Positions 15,912-27,255 of a DNA stretch of 64,000 nucleotides are shown here, one piece after another. The notes under the pieces were generated by a model. That model did no database searches. It was given only the letters and a program-made list of their open reading frames with translations, and had not been told where the DNA came from. Source of the DNA: Pteria penguin (lineage: Eukaryota; Mollusca; Bivalvia; Pterioida; Pteriidae); contig CM068582.1 in the NCBI GenBank assembly GCA_035048485.1, forward strand, positions 12,097,501 through 12,161,500. The letters run 5' to 3'. The position numbers and the translations under genes are program-made. Position 1 is the first letter of the stretch; every line of letters starts with the position of its first letter.

Positions 15912-18900
15912 ATGAAGTGGACATCAACTCATATTTTCGAGTAAGTACATGTTAGATCATAGATGAATGTGTAATATTCTTAATTTCATTCAACTTAAGT
16001 GTATATTTTCTGTCACACTTATGAACACGGCCACGGGTCAGATTGACTCCAATGCAACACCGCACGTGATTTCACCATGCTCTACTTTTATAGGTGGTTT
16101 TGTTGTGTTACAGATGGAAAGGTGACGAAGATAGTAAAATGTACTTGTGCACGCGGCATGATATTAACCATAAATTGTACCTTTAATACAGTACTGCATA
16201 GTGTATATATCATAAAATAGTTCTTCTTCCTGTTGTGTAATTTACAGTACAGTAATAATTTATTTTACATAACTTCGTAAGTCATGATAAATCAATCCTC
16301 CCACCTCCTCCACCACATTCTCTCCGGAATGGGAATACTTAAATTACACAAAAGATTGAGAAGTTGGATTATGGGAGGCAATGGTAATATGCTGAATTCT
16401 GTACATATTAACATTAAAAAAACTATTATATATAGTGTGACTTTATCTAGTTCTAGACTCAACCAACAGTGTATCAATATTTGATTGATTGATTGATTAT
16501 TGTTTTACATCACTCCACTATTATTTCACATATATGGTGATGGCATCTGCCTGATGAATTGCATACAAATTTAGACCTTTGCAATGGACCTACACGAAGC
16601 AGTGAGGGATCTTAAATTACATGCCATGCCTACTGTGACATGGAAACTCAGTTTTTACTGTCTCATCAGAAAGACAGAACACCGGTGTGCCCTGGGTGGG
16701 AGTCGGGACCTCTCAATCATGAGTTGAGCACCTTATCCACTAGGCCATGCCAACTTCAGTGGATCAATAAGATCCAGAAGTGCAGACAAATGTCTGTTGT
16801 TACCCACAGTGATGGACCTTGGAAGCTGATTTCAACTATGGGGCTATGTAAGAACTGGCTTTAGCTCAATTGTCATTGTTTGGGTTTGGGTAACTGAGGT
16901 ACCAAGAGGTCTGTCATTTTACTTGACAAAGGTCGTGGATTTCTATAGATCTTCCACATACCTCCACCATAATGTTGTCTACCACCATTCCTTCACCACA
17001 ACACCATGCCACTCAGTAACTATATCAAACGGATGCCATCATGTTGTAAGTGAAATAAATTTTTAAAATGACATATACATGTTCACATCAGAAATATCGA
17101 AGAAAAGCCTTTGGCAAAATGCTTTATGGCAAATGAAAATGTTTATCATAAAAGTAAATTAAAAACAATAATTTCGTTACTAAATTCTTGTCACTTGTGT
17201 TTAAAAAAGTGTTTATATAGGTATGCATTACATGTACATGAATATAAATCAATAATATACAACATATACATGTACCTGTATCTGTTTTGTGATAAATCAA
17301 CTTGAATTTTGTAAAATCAATCCTCCCATGACATCTGTGCATGGTGTATACAATGATTCTATTCTTGATCAAACATACATATGTATATAGCTGAAACAAA
17401 TGGAGCAGCACAAATAGTGGCTTTATGATTCATGTTGAATTTGAGTTTTGTTGATCAGTTTTTTGTTTGTATTTTTTTTTTATATCCATCAAGATTTGGA
17501 TCTAGTATAATGAAAATGGAGGTTTTGAAATTATTTGCAAAATTGAATAATGAAAACATTTCTTTTATTAATATAGAAATATAGGTTTACATGCACTTAT
17601 AAAAAAAAGATGGAATTCAATAAATAAAAAAAATGGAATGTAGTAGGAAAAGTAAACTACATTTTAGATTTCCTTCAGAAGTAAAACAACAAAAAGTACC
17701 AAATCTGTGATCAGAACATTCATTTTCACTTCATTTCTAGCAATAGCATTAGAAATTTTGATGTTCTTATTATTGGCTTGTTGATTAAACCATTACAATT
17801 TTTTCATTTTCATACTAAGAAAAAATACTCCTTGTAGTAATTGTACAATCCTTCGTTGTAGCCATTCATGGGAAATGATAGCCCAGGCTGCGGGGAGAAA
17901 ATACCCAAACCCCTTCAGCACTAATGTTACTGGGGTTGATATCGTAGATAGGAAAGTGGATAGCAAAGGTGTACTGCAAACGCATAAATTGCTGACAACA
18001 GATTGGAAACTACCCGACATTGCTATTAAGGTAACAATGTTTGTACACTGTACTGATATGTCAAATGTATGTTATGATTTTGAAAATTTTGTTAGTTTGA
18101 AGAACAAAATACATGGAAACAATTTCAGAATTTTGTCGATCCGATTGTCAATGGAAAACCTTTGGATTGACTCTTTTCGAGATCACAGCTAGTGACAGTT
18201 TTCGCATTTACCAATAGACCCGTAGACAAAATCTACACTAAATCCTCTTGATGGGAAAAACTGATTTGTCTATACCATTTTTTGTATTTGACTGTAATTT
18301 TGAATAATAAAAGACATTCTACAGTGCGACATGATCCAGTACAACAACTGTAGCACCAACACAATGCACAGAATCCACCACTTCTATTTACAATATTCAC
18401 GAAATTCATCCTTAATAATTGAATAAACATACCAATGGCCAAGGTCAAGGTTAGAAAGCTTTTGTCAGAATAGGATGGTTTTTATCAGTTCAGACAAGTC
18501 TCAGTGTACATCTCATGTCTACAGTCTGTGCCATATCCCTGTCCAAATGAGAACACTGTAGTGGCAGGGTATTGATTAAATTTAGATTGTTAAATGTTGG
18601 ACTTACAGCTACATGTACATCTCTGGTCAGTTAACAATGATGCTATGGAAACTGGTATTTGCTAATTATGATTATTCCAGCAAACCAAGCAGTTTTAATC
18701 TATATCTTTGATTTGAGTAAATGAGTCAGAATTATTAGTTATAATGTACATGTATATTACAAGTTTAATTTTTATTTACACTGAAATTGAAAATGTGACA
18801 ACATACAAGTATTAGCAATGATATTTATTTTGCTGGGTATATATATAACACAAAAGGAAACTTTCAATTTTAAACAAGCTAAAACTAAATATTTTATCAA

Positions 18901-21900
18901 TACCATAATGGCCTCTTCCTTTGACGTTTGTTCATTAATGATGTGTAAATGTACTACAGGAATGTTTTACCATTAAATTACAATTATATCTTTATAATAT
19001 TATGATAGATTTTACATACACTTGATAAAGGCCAGGAGGCCGAAAATTTGTAAAAAAGAGTGTTGTTGTTTTTTTTTACATGTACTACAGGAAAAACACT
19101 TTGGTGAAGAACCAGATTTTACAATTGTGTCTATCTGAACTTCTGTTGTTAAAGTTAAATTCACTCACTTAAATTCTATTCCTTGATTTGATTACTGTAA
19201 GATTTTGTTTTGAATACTATATTCAGCAGAGTTTGTTTATTAGTGTATTACGTACGATAAATCATGATTGATTGATTATTGTTTTACGTCACTCCATGAA
19301 TATTTCACATATATGATGATGGCATCTGCCTGATTCATTGCATACAAATTTAGACCTTTGCAACAGACCCACCCAAAGCAGTGAGAGATCTTTTACATGC
19401 CACGCCTACCGTGACATGGGACCTCAGTTTTTACTGTCTCATCCGAAAAAACAGAATACCAGTTTGCCCAGGGCGGGAGTCGAACCTGAGACCTCTCAAT
19501 CACTTGTGGAACACCTTATCCAATAGGCCATACCAGCTTTAAATCATTATAAGTATGAAAATACAAATTAATCATAAACAAGATAAATGGGCAGTACTGT
19601 ACTTGATTTAACATTATTTAATCTACATTGTAGATCATAAATTTAATTCAGCATTTGCCGTAAAAGCTACATGTATACATTTAGAATGGGTGAATGGATA
19701 ATCGAGGCCTGATAGTAACTTCAGAATTATTAACAAAAATTCTCTTTTCCTCTCATTCTAAAAGCTTGTATCTGGGAAATGCTATGTAAGTGAGCATTCG
19801 TTTGTGGACAGAGAGAAGCGGGTATTAAGTCTCTGGTCCCGTAACGTAAGTCATTGATGTCTCAATGTCATGTATCTGTTTAGTACTGTGTTCATTTTTT
19901 TTCTTAATTTAAGCTTACTGCATGTCATCTTTTTTCATGAGCTTAATTTGTGTTGTTTTTCTTTGTTTTGCCTATGTAGTTATTGGGCTTGAACAATCGG
20001 GGCTATGTGAGCGAACACTCTGAAATCGATGCAAAGAAAGAGACGTACACTCTAAGGTCCAGAAATGTAAGTACTGTGTACTTTGTTAAACACCTTATTT
20101 AATTAACACATCAATTAACACATCATGTACGGTGACACGAAACCTTAAATTTTATGGTCTCATACGAAAGACAGGACACCAGTGCACCCATAGCAGGAGT
20201 CGAACCTGGGACCTTTCCTCTACCTTGTGAAAATATGTGTATAAAATAAAATATGTATATGTATATCCCATTGGTAAATTTGTTGCATTCCTCTTTTTTT
20301 TCAGTTTATCTGAATGTTGTATTTGAGTATTTGAACCTTTCATTTGATGTCGTGTTCATTGTGATGGATGTGTGTCATCCATCATTAGTGGAAATGCTCC
20401 AAGTTTTTGTATGTAATGAAGACTCATGAAACTTGGTATATTGAAGATTTATTTTCAAGGTCAGAAGTGAAGGACTAGCAAGGCCAACTCTGCTTTGCAG
20501 TACTTTTACATATATTTATGTGTATCATCGTTAAAGAAAGCTGGGTATGAAAAACCTCAAGTAACATGTATTGTCTGAGAAACGTACATCGTTATATTGG
20601 TGTACATGTAATCTGATTGTCAAAAATGAAATTGAGAGATTTATATCTCATACAGAAATACTGTACAGGCAGTTACATCATGGTAACAATACAATAGTGT
20701 GCCGTGTTGGAAGCTCTCCAAGATGTTTGTATAATGTACTTGACTCATCTTAAAGTAGATTGAACAGGAAGTTATACTACTGCACATAGGAAAGAGAATG
20801 ATTTGAACACTTTTACCTTAGAATGAATAATAGAGTGAGTCAAGCATGATCCTTGCTGTTTCTTAAGTGTGAAGCTTAACTTCAAGATCACTTCATCATA
20901 TTTTGTGTTTGTTAGTTTTCTAAAACAAAAATGTGTAAGATGAAATATCAGCCTTTGAATTGATAGATGCTTCCTAAGGTACATGTAGGGCCTACAGCAA
21001 AACATAATTTGTCTTGCAACAATTATCACAGTGTTTCCAAAACCTGCCTGACATTTTGACAATTCTGGTAGAACTTGGCGCAGTCAGATAAAACTTCCAC
21101 TATCATTTCATTGACATACATGTATGAAGCTTTTTATATTAGACAGATGTCCTGTAAAGGCTAAGAAAGTTTTGCACACATTGTTATCAAGAGATATCTG
21201 TCAGCAGAAACCTCTGACAAAAACTGTTACATGTGTATTCCAACCATGTGTATATGACTGATTTGTTGAAATATAAATGTTAATGCCCTTACTGGTTTCC
21301 ATACATAATACACTCCTGTATTGTGTTTTCCAGCTCAGCTTTAGTAATATTATCCTTATAGAAGAGAAGCTTGTGTACTCCAGTCATCCACAAGATCAAA
21401 GCAAGTAAGTCGAATATCAAGTCAGGGTAGCGAAAATTTTTCTTGTCCTTCATATTCAATGACTCATTCATAGTTCTCATAAGAAACAATAATACAAGCA
21501 TCTCGTTTTTTGGTAAATTGAAAAATGTTTACCAGAAACAAAAAAAAAAAGAGAGAAAGTGGGAACTTTTCATGCTGTGATCTCAAGTGTAGGATTTAAT
21601 GAGAACATAATGAGATTTTTTTGTGAATTCTGATTCTGTTTTAGAACGGTTCTTCAGCAAGAGGCCAATGTTACAGTACAGACCCATCTGCCTTGGTTAA
21701 CAGGGAAAATAGAAAGTTGGATTGCTGACACGATGGCTAAGAATGCTGGGAAGGTAAGGATATGAGACGATATTTATATCTCCCATTTAATCCTTTGAAA
21801 CAAACGTGTAGAATACACATATGTATTGAAAGTACTTTATATTTTGTAAATTGTAGTGTTCAATCAAATCTAAGTTTAAATCTTGGATAAAAACTTTTTT

Positions 21901-22546
21901 GATTCATTAAATAAGGTTAAACCTTGGTGTTTAGATGATTGAATCATAAACAGTATAATGTACATCAAAGTGTTATTAGAAGTTTCGTTTAAATTATACC
22001 GGTAGTCGTAAAATTGAAATATATCATAAAAAGTGTTCGTGCAGTTCTCTATCAGAGTTTTCTTATAATTCATTACTAATAGATGAAAATTTTATAGTAT
22101 GAAAGTGTTCGTACATGTATAACTCATTTTGATAAAAGATTTTTGTTTTAATTCACCACAATAAGATGAAAATTAATAGTGATAAATATGCATGTAATTC
22201 ATCATGATAGATGATTGTAAACTGGGAAAAAAATTCATACAATTCATTATAGTAGGAAGAGTTTTCTTGAATTTATCAATGTAAAACGAGAATTTATTGT
22301 AGTAAATATTCATGCAACTCTTAATGAATAAAGTATTCATGAGCATTCTTTTATTTTCGATGATTAAGTTCAACGTATGCAAATAAACCTTTATGATCAA
22401 GAAGATTCATATAGTTCTTATTTCTCTTGAAGGGACGAGAAGGAATTGAATGGGTCATCAATAAAATCCAAATAGAATCTGAAGAATTGAAACAAAGTGC
22501 TATTCATTCCATGGACAACTTTTTACAAAATAATCCAACATTATGA
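15912..22546 (+). CDS. PRELID3: PRELI-domain lipid transfer protein of the PRELID3/slowmo family
   Basis: Complete gene: 15912-15940, 17862-18030, then either 19765-19845 (3a) or 19980-20066 (3b), 21334-21404, 21645-21753, 22433-22546 (TGA). The product is 190 (3a) or 192 (3b) residues, against 194 for human PRELID3B. It starts MKWTSTHIFDHSWE and continues KYPNP, then TGVDIVDR and HKLLTTDWKLP; the exon 4 segment LSFSNIILIEEKLVYSSHPQ and the C-terminal EGIEWVINKI are family hallmarks. Family knowledge: PRELI proteins pair with TRIAP1/Mdm35 in the mitochondrial intermembrane space and move phospholipids between membranes; the PRELID3B-TRIAP1 complex carries phosphatidylserine. No N-terminal presequence is visible, as expected. 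It converges with HYDIN. The unusual point is the tandem exon 3 pair. Confidence 0.95.
16480..16756 (-). mobile_element. tRNA-derived SINE, main family, in PRELID3 intron 1
   Basis: Reverse-oriented diverged copy with a (TGAT)n end at 16480. The target duplication CAGTGKATCAATA (16467-16479, 16757-16769) has one mismatch, so it is older than the copies at 11721 and 56728. Confidence 0.8.
19266..19539 (-). mobile_element. tRNA-derived SINE, main family, in PRELID3 intron 2
   Basis: Reverse-oriented copy. The B-box is still readable (GGTTCGACTCC on the minus strand). It is flanked by TAAATCAT (19258-19265 and 19540-19547) and lies about 225 bp upstream of alternative exon 3a. Confidence 0.8.
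19765..19845 (+). CDS. PRELID3: PRELID3 alternative exon 3a (81 nt, phase 0-0)
   Basis: Encodes 27 residues with the motif YVSEHS followed by FVDREKRVLSLWSRN. The acceptor is ..TTCTAAAAG and the donor GTAAGT. It is homologous to exon 3b 134 bp downstream and occupies the same place in the protein, just after the conserved LP..IK segment. Each exon alone gives a normal-length PRELI domain. Confidence 0.8.
19980..20066 (+). CDS. PRELID3: PRELID3 alternative exon 3b (87 nt, phase 0-0)
   Basis: Encodes 29 residues with the motif YVSEHS followed by EIDAKKETYTLRSRN. The acceptor is ..CCTATGTAG and the donor GTAAGT. By length and by its ..K.T..L.S.N end it looks closer than 3a to the vertebrate PRELID3 exon. 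Confidence 0.8.
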
Positions 22547-24786
22547 TGAAGGTTTTACTTAGAAAAAAATTAACTCTTTACAAAATTCAAAGAGATCTGT
22601 GATATCATTTAACATTGTTTAAAGAGGATTTCCATCGTCGTCAGCAGTCGATGGTGGTACTGCTAGATATCTTGTCTCCATTGCGAAGAATTCCATGTTC
22701 ATTTCGAGATGATCAAGAATCTTGAAGACTTGTGATGAAAATCAGTGAATTGGAAAAACTTTCGGTGCTACAAAAACATGTGACAGAAAAACTTTCGATG
22801 CTACAAAATTAGTGATGGAAAAAGTTTCGATGCTACATGTATGTAAGACTGTACCAGTAAAAGGACTTCATACCCCTTTACATCTCATCTGCTGACCGAC
22901 TCATCTCATCTGCTGATGGACTCATCAAAATCATATGTAATAAATCGTATGTCATAAATCATATGTAATACTGCAACATGTATTTGTTACGCATCAGAAC
23001 CATTCTTTGATAGCATATACACCAAATGTTGGGAGATAATGAATCAAATGAAAGTTTTCATGAGCATATCATTAATATTATTTATATATGTCTTTATTGT
23101 AAACTCTGAAGAACCACCAAACCCATTTCATCTGAAGATTTATTCATCCACTATACCCTAGAGATGGATTCATCCACTCTATGGTAGTGATAAAGCCATC
23201 CTTTCTTCCCTTATAAAAGATTCATCCATTCTACCAAAGTGCTTTTTCCATCCTGTCTCTCCTAGTAATGGATGGAACATTCCACATTATTATGTATACC
23301 ATGACATGTGATCAGGGTCTCATACCGGTATCTTTCAAAACTTTACGGTTCCCGAGATTATTTAATTCACATTGTGAAAAGATGGTGCTTAAAGTCTATG
23401 CTAATGGTCACAGAATTTCACAAATGAACTAACCAGTATCATCAACATGGATACATTTTCCCCATGGTTAGAAGACCATGACTTTAGCTAGCGACATACA
23501 TCTTAATTTAAGCCCAATTTATGGTCCTGTTATTAAAAAAAAAAAGTTTTTATCAAGTTTAAATTATGAGAAATTACCAACACATATATTTATTATTCTT
23601 TTGCCAAGTTATTTTTATGTGAATTTAAACTGGCAGCCTCTTGATCAGAATTGGAAGTAAAAGGGGGAAAAAATCCAAGTCTCGAAAAGGTTGTACGGTA
23701 GTCTGGAAACCATGACCTTTGTAATATTCTACAGTGCTTTATTGAAAAGCAATCAGCACCACTGTTATCAATAATTCTCCAATCTTAGAAGTATACTCAT
23801 TGTGAATGCTCTCTTTTGGACATTGTATTTGGAGTTAGTCACAGAATTGGTATACAAGTACATGCTTCAGAATCTCTCTTAACTCGCAGCAAAAGATGTT
23901 AACTCAGGTTTCTGTATGTATTGTAACTTCGTTGATGTACTGCTCTACGCTTTGTGATATATTAGGAGTATGAGAGGTGTTTTGTTATGTGTGTGATTAG
24001 GTCATTTTCTAACATCCTAACGCACAGTAGACTATTATAGAAATAGAAATGTTGATAGCTCTCATGCACTTTTCAGGGTTTTGTTATAGGCCATATGCTA
24101 AATTTATTCATTTTGGTTTTTAAGGGGTTTTTTTTTAACATACGTAGACAGGTAGGTTAGTACATGTTTAAAATTATCACTCAAAGAAGGTTTCACTTTA
24201 ATGTGTATTGCAATATATACTTTTGTAGTATTTAATTTACAGTAATGGTTTTGTAGTACATGTATGTTATTTTATTTTTGCCTTTTTTGTAGTCGATACA
24301 AGCTTGGCTTGATGACGTATTGCTTTTTGCCCTTATAGTTGAAATTTTGTGTTCTTAAACAGCAGTGTCATATCAACAGTAAATCCAGCACCAGTTGTAT
24401 GAGTGTTGCATCAGAGAATTGAGCTGTTATGATTGTTTTTATATTGTATCATGATTTATGAAATCATTATTTACAAACCATTTTGTTAAGCATGATTTTG
24501 ATAGCTTTGTTTCATGCTGAAGATGAGATTTTACAGTATATTAAATACATGTAAAGAAAAAATGAGATGATTTATGTTTTTATACGAAGCCGGTGTGGCC
24601 CAATGGATGAGGTACTCGGCTTGGTCCTGAGTTTGATTCCCGCCGTGTGCACGCTGATGTTCTGTCTTTCGGATGAGACCGTGAGTCATAATTTTGAAAA
24701 ACTCATAGCAGAAGGCACATAAATACGACTAAAATGCCTCTATTTGCACTTACTGACTTGTCAACATAGATCTGGCAATTGTCAAT
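22547..24786. other. PRELID3 3' UTR and downstream sequence
   Basis: A candidate poly(A) signal AATAAA lies at 22939-22944. Three imperfect ~33-bp units with AACTTTCGATGCTACA lie at 22753-22848. The rest is AT-rich with no exon-like block. A truncated SINE head is at 24587. Confidence 0.45.
24587..24681 (+). mobile_element. Truncated main-family SINE, 5' head only
   Basis: Matches the tRNA-like head and the first part of the body of 11721-12000, with a broken anticodon arm. The 3' part is missing. Smaller fragments of the same family are visible at about 20129-20215 (minus) and as a bare 3' tail at about 62665-62700. Confidence 0.65.
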
Positions 24787-24788
24787 AA

Positions 24789-24980
24789 ACGATCTTCTTA
24801 TTTTACATGATATAAGCGGCCCAAGATCCAATATGTTACTTTTTGCCGGTGTTTTCATTTTGACGTAAAGAACTAGATAGTGACGTCACAATTTAAGCAA
24901 TAACGTCAAAATAAAAATCCCGGCAAAGAGTTGTATGTCGGGTTTTGGTCCGCTTATATCATGTAAAATATGAAGATCGT
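24789..24980. mobile_element. Fold-back MITE-like element with a central TGACGTCA
   Basis: The arms ACGATCTTCTTATTTTACATG.. and ..CATGTAAAATATGAAGATCGT are inverted repeats. Pairing continues through ATATAAGCGG, the GGCAAAA/TTTTTGCC region and TTGACGT. The centre carries TGACGTCA. No coding capacity. Confidence 0.7.
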
Positions 24981-25904
24981 CTGTTAAGGATAATGTTCTG
25001 TGAACTTTTTCATGGAAAGTGAATGGCATGGTCGCTAAAGAAGTCCAGGACAGTACATGTAAATACTGTTACGTTTGCATGCCTCCCTGCAATATTCTAT
25101 ATTCAACATGGAAATGGAGTCGACACCAGAAAACCAAAACACTACACTTTATTGGATTTACTTGAAGAATAATGTTTGTATGGTGTGCAAGTTTTTGTTA
25201 AATTCAAATGAGAGAGGTAATATAATATGACTATCGATTGTTATCAGATTTCTATTCACATGTGTGCAGATATCAGATTGGAGACACATGTTCCTTCGAA
25301 TACTGGAGAATTCAATATAAAGGTCATTTCTCTGCCCTGGATTGGACTTCTTGAATCACTTCATGCACATCATTATCAAAGTAACCTACATAAAGGAGAT
25401 ACACTTGACTGACCATATCTCACTAAGCTCAGCAAAATATTCAGATCAAAGTTGTGCAACTTCAAACTACTTTTTATTCACTTCTAGCAGCATCTAAAGC
25501 AACAAGGTCAGATAACTCACTTTATCAAAATGTTCTTTGTATTTACATAATCATTCACCTTTATGTAGAGCTATGTCCGATAAAATACTATCATGGACTA
25601 AAACACTTTAGCTGAAAGACAACTTTAACACAAGTAATATCTCTGATCAATTTCTGCTTGGCTGATGAACAAACGTGTCAAACAAAACAGATGGGTTCTA
25701 GGAATAAATGATAAATTACAATATGGTCCAAGCTGTTGCATTAATCAGTATTTCTCCGAGTTTAGTTTTAAATGTATTGATAGAAAAAATGAAATGTGTT
25801 GTGCAAAGCAGAGGTCAAGGCCATTTTCTTGGATGAGCTTTTACTGTGTAGTCTTACCAGCTGTGAATATTTCCAAGGTCTCGTACCTCAGTTACCGGTA
25901 ATAT

Positions 25905-26490
25905 TAGTATGCAAAATACCTCAAAAAATATTATTATGTAAAATACCACAGCAGATATTGGTATGTGAAATACTGCAGTAGATACTGGTATGTGAAATAC
26001 CTCAGTAGATACTGATATATGAAATACCTCAGTAGATACTGGTATGTGAAATAACTCAGTAGATAGTGATATGTGAAATACCTCAGTAGATATTGGTATG
26101 TGAAATACCTCAGTAGATATTGGTATGTAAAATACTCCAGCAGATACTGGTATGTAAAATATCTCAGTAGATATTGATATGTGAAATACCTCAGTAGATA
26201 TTGGTATATGAAATACCTCAGTAGATATTGGTATGTAAAATATCTCAGTAGATATTGGTATGTGAAATACCTCAGTAGATATTGGTATGTAAAATACCCC
26301 AGAAGATATTGGTATGTAAAATATCTCAGTAGATATTGGTATATGAAATACCTCAGTAGATATTGGTATGTAAAATATCTCAGTAGATATTGGTATGTGA
26401 AATACCTCAGTAGATATTGGTATGTAAAATACCCCAGAAGATATTGGTAAGTAAAATATCTCAGTAGATATTGATATGTGAAATGCCTCA
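25905..26490. repeat. 27-bp minisatellite downstream of HYDIN
   Basis: About 21 units built on GATATTGGTATGTGAAATAC plus CTCAGTA. The 27-bp period keeps frame and lacks stops in several frames, so long open frames of 267 and 185 residues appear on the minus strand and 89 on the plus strand. Unit uniformity and three open frames fit a noncoding repeat. Confidence 0.9.
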
Positions 26491-27249
26491 TATGAGTAAA
26501 TGCAGACCATCAAACTTCCTCTCAGACCATGGATGAAAATGAGACAACAAACAGGTATGGGATAGCTAGTTTGGACTAACCCCTTCAACTGAAATTCTAT
26601 GGGTAAACTCTTATAAGATTTTACCATAAATGCATAAGACCGATACACAGTAAACAAGTCCTTAACTACATTCTATGGGGTCAACTCGGAGGAAATTTTC
26701 TTCAGATAAAAAAGGTCCAATAGGAATCTTTTAAACTAGTTTCATTTGAATCCATCATCTATCTTCAGAGAATATAAGAAAACAAACTGCAAGAGTTTAG
26801 TCGAAGAAAAAAGATCACGACATTTCTATCAATATCTCATTGTAGCATTTCAATGAATTTCTTATGTGGATAGTGGCAGCCTAAGTTCATTCATTCTTCA
26901 AACCGATGATAGGACTGCATACAAGAGTAAAACAAATTTACATTTCATGTATTTTAATTACATAATTCAATATCTTCGCATACATTCAATATATGAGAGC
27001 CTTTGACATTTCACAAAATACATCATTCTAGAACAAAATTAACAGGGAAAAAAACAAATTGTATCAAAATATAAAATACAGTGGCGTTACCAAAGAATCT
27101 GAAGCACAAAAATTGACTCTTAACAACATAAGAAATAAATTACAAGAAAATATATCACAGTTTCATAAACCTTGGACGGAATGTACTTCTTCACATAATC
27201 AAGCACTTGTGTTCAAAAATATGTATAAATTAAATATCCACAGCAATGT

Positions 27250-27255
27250 TTTATT
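27250..27255 (-). terminator. Candidate poly(A) signal touching the HYDIN stop codon
   Basis: On the minus strand the stop TAA is followed by ATAAAA, so AATAAA begins with the last base of the stop codon. If used, the 3' UTR would be only about 20-30 nt. A more distal signal could be used instead. Confidence 0.4.

Noticed and set aside
18830..19130. Possible extra PRELID3 exon in intron 2
   Set aside because: No open frame between plausible splice sites. It contains a solo fold-back repeat fragment at about 19021-19040.
25854..26657. 267-residue open frame on the minus strand with 9-residue repeats
   Set aside because: It is the 27-bp minisatellite, which is open in three frames because its period is a multiple of three. 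No splice or start context supports a gene.
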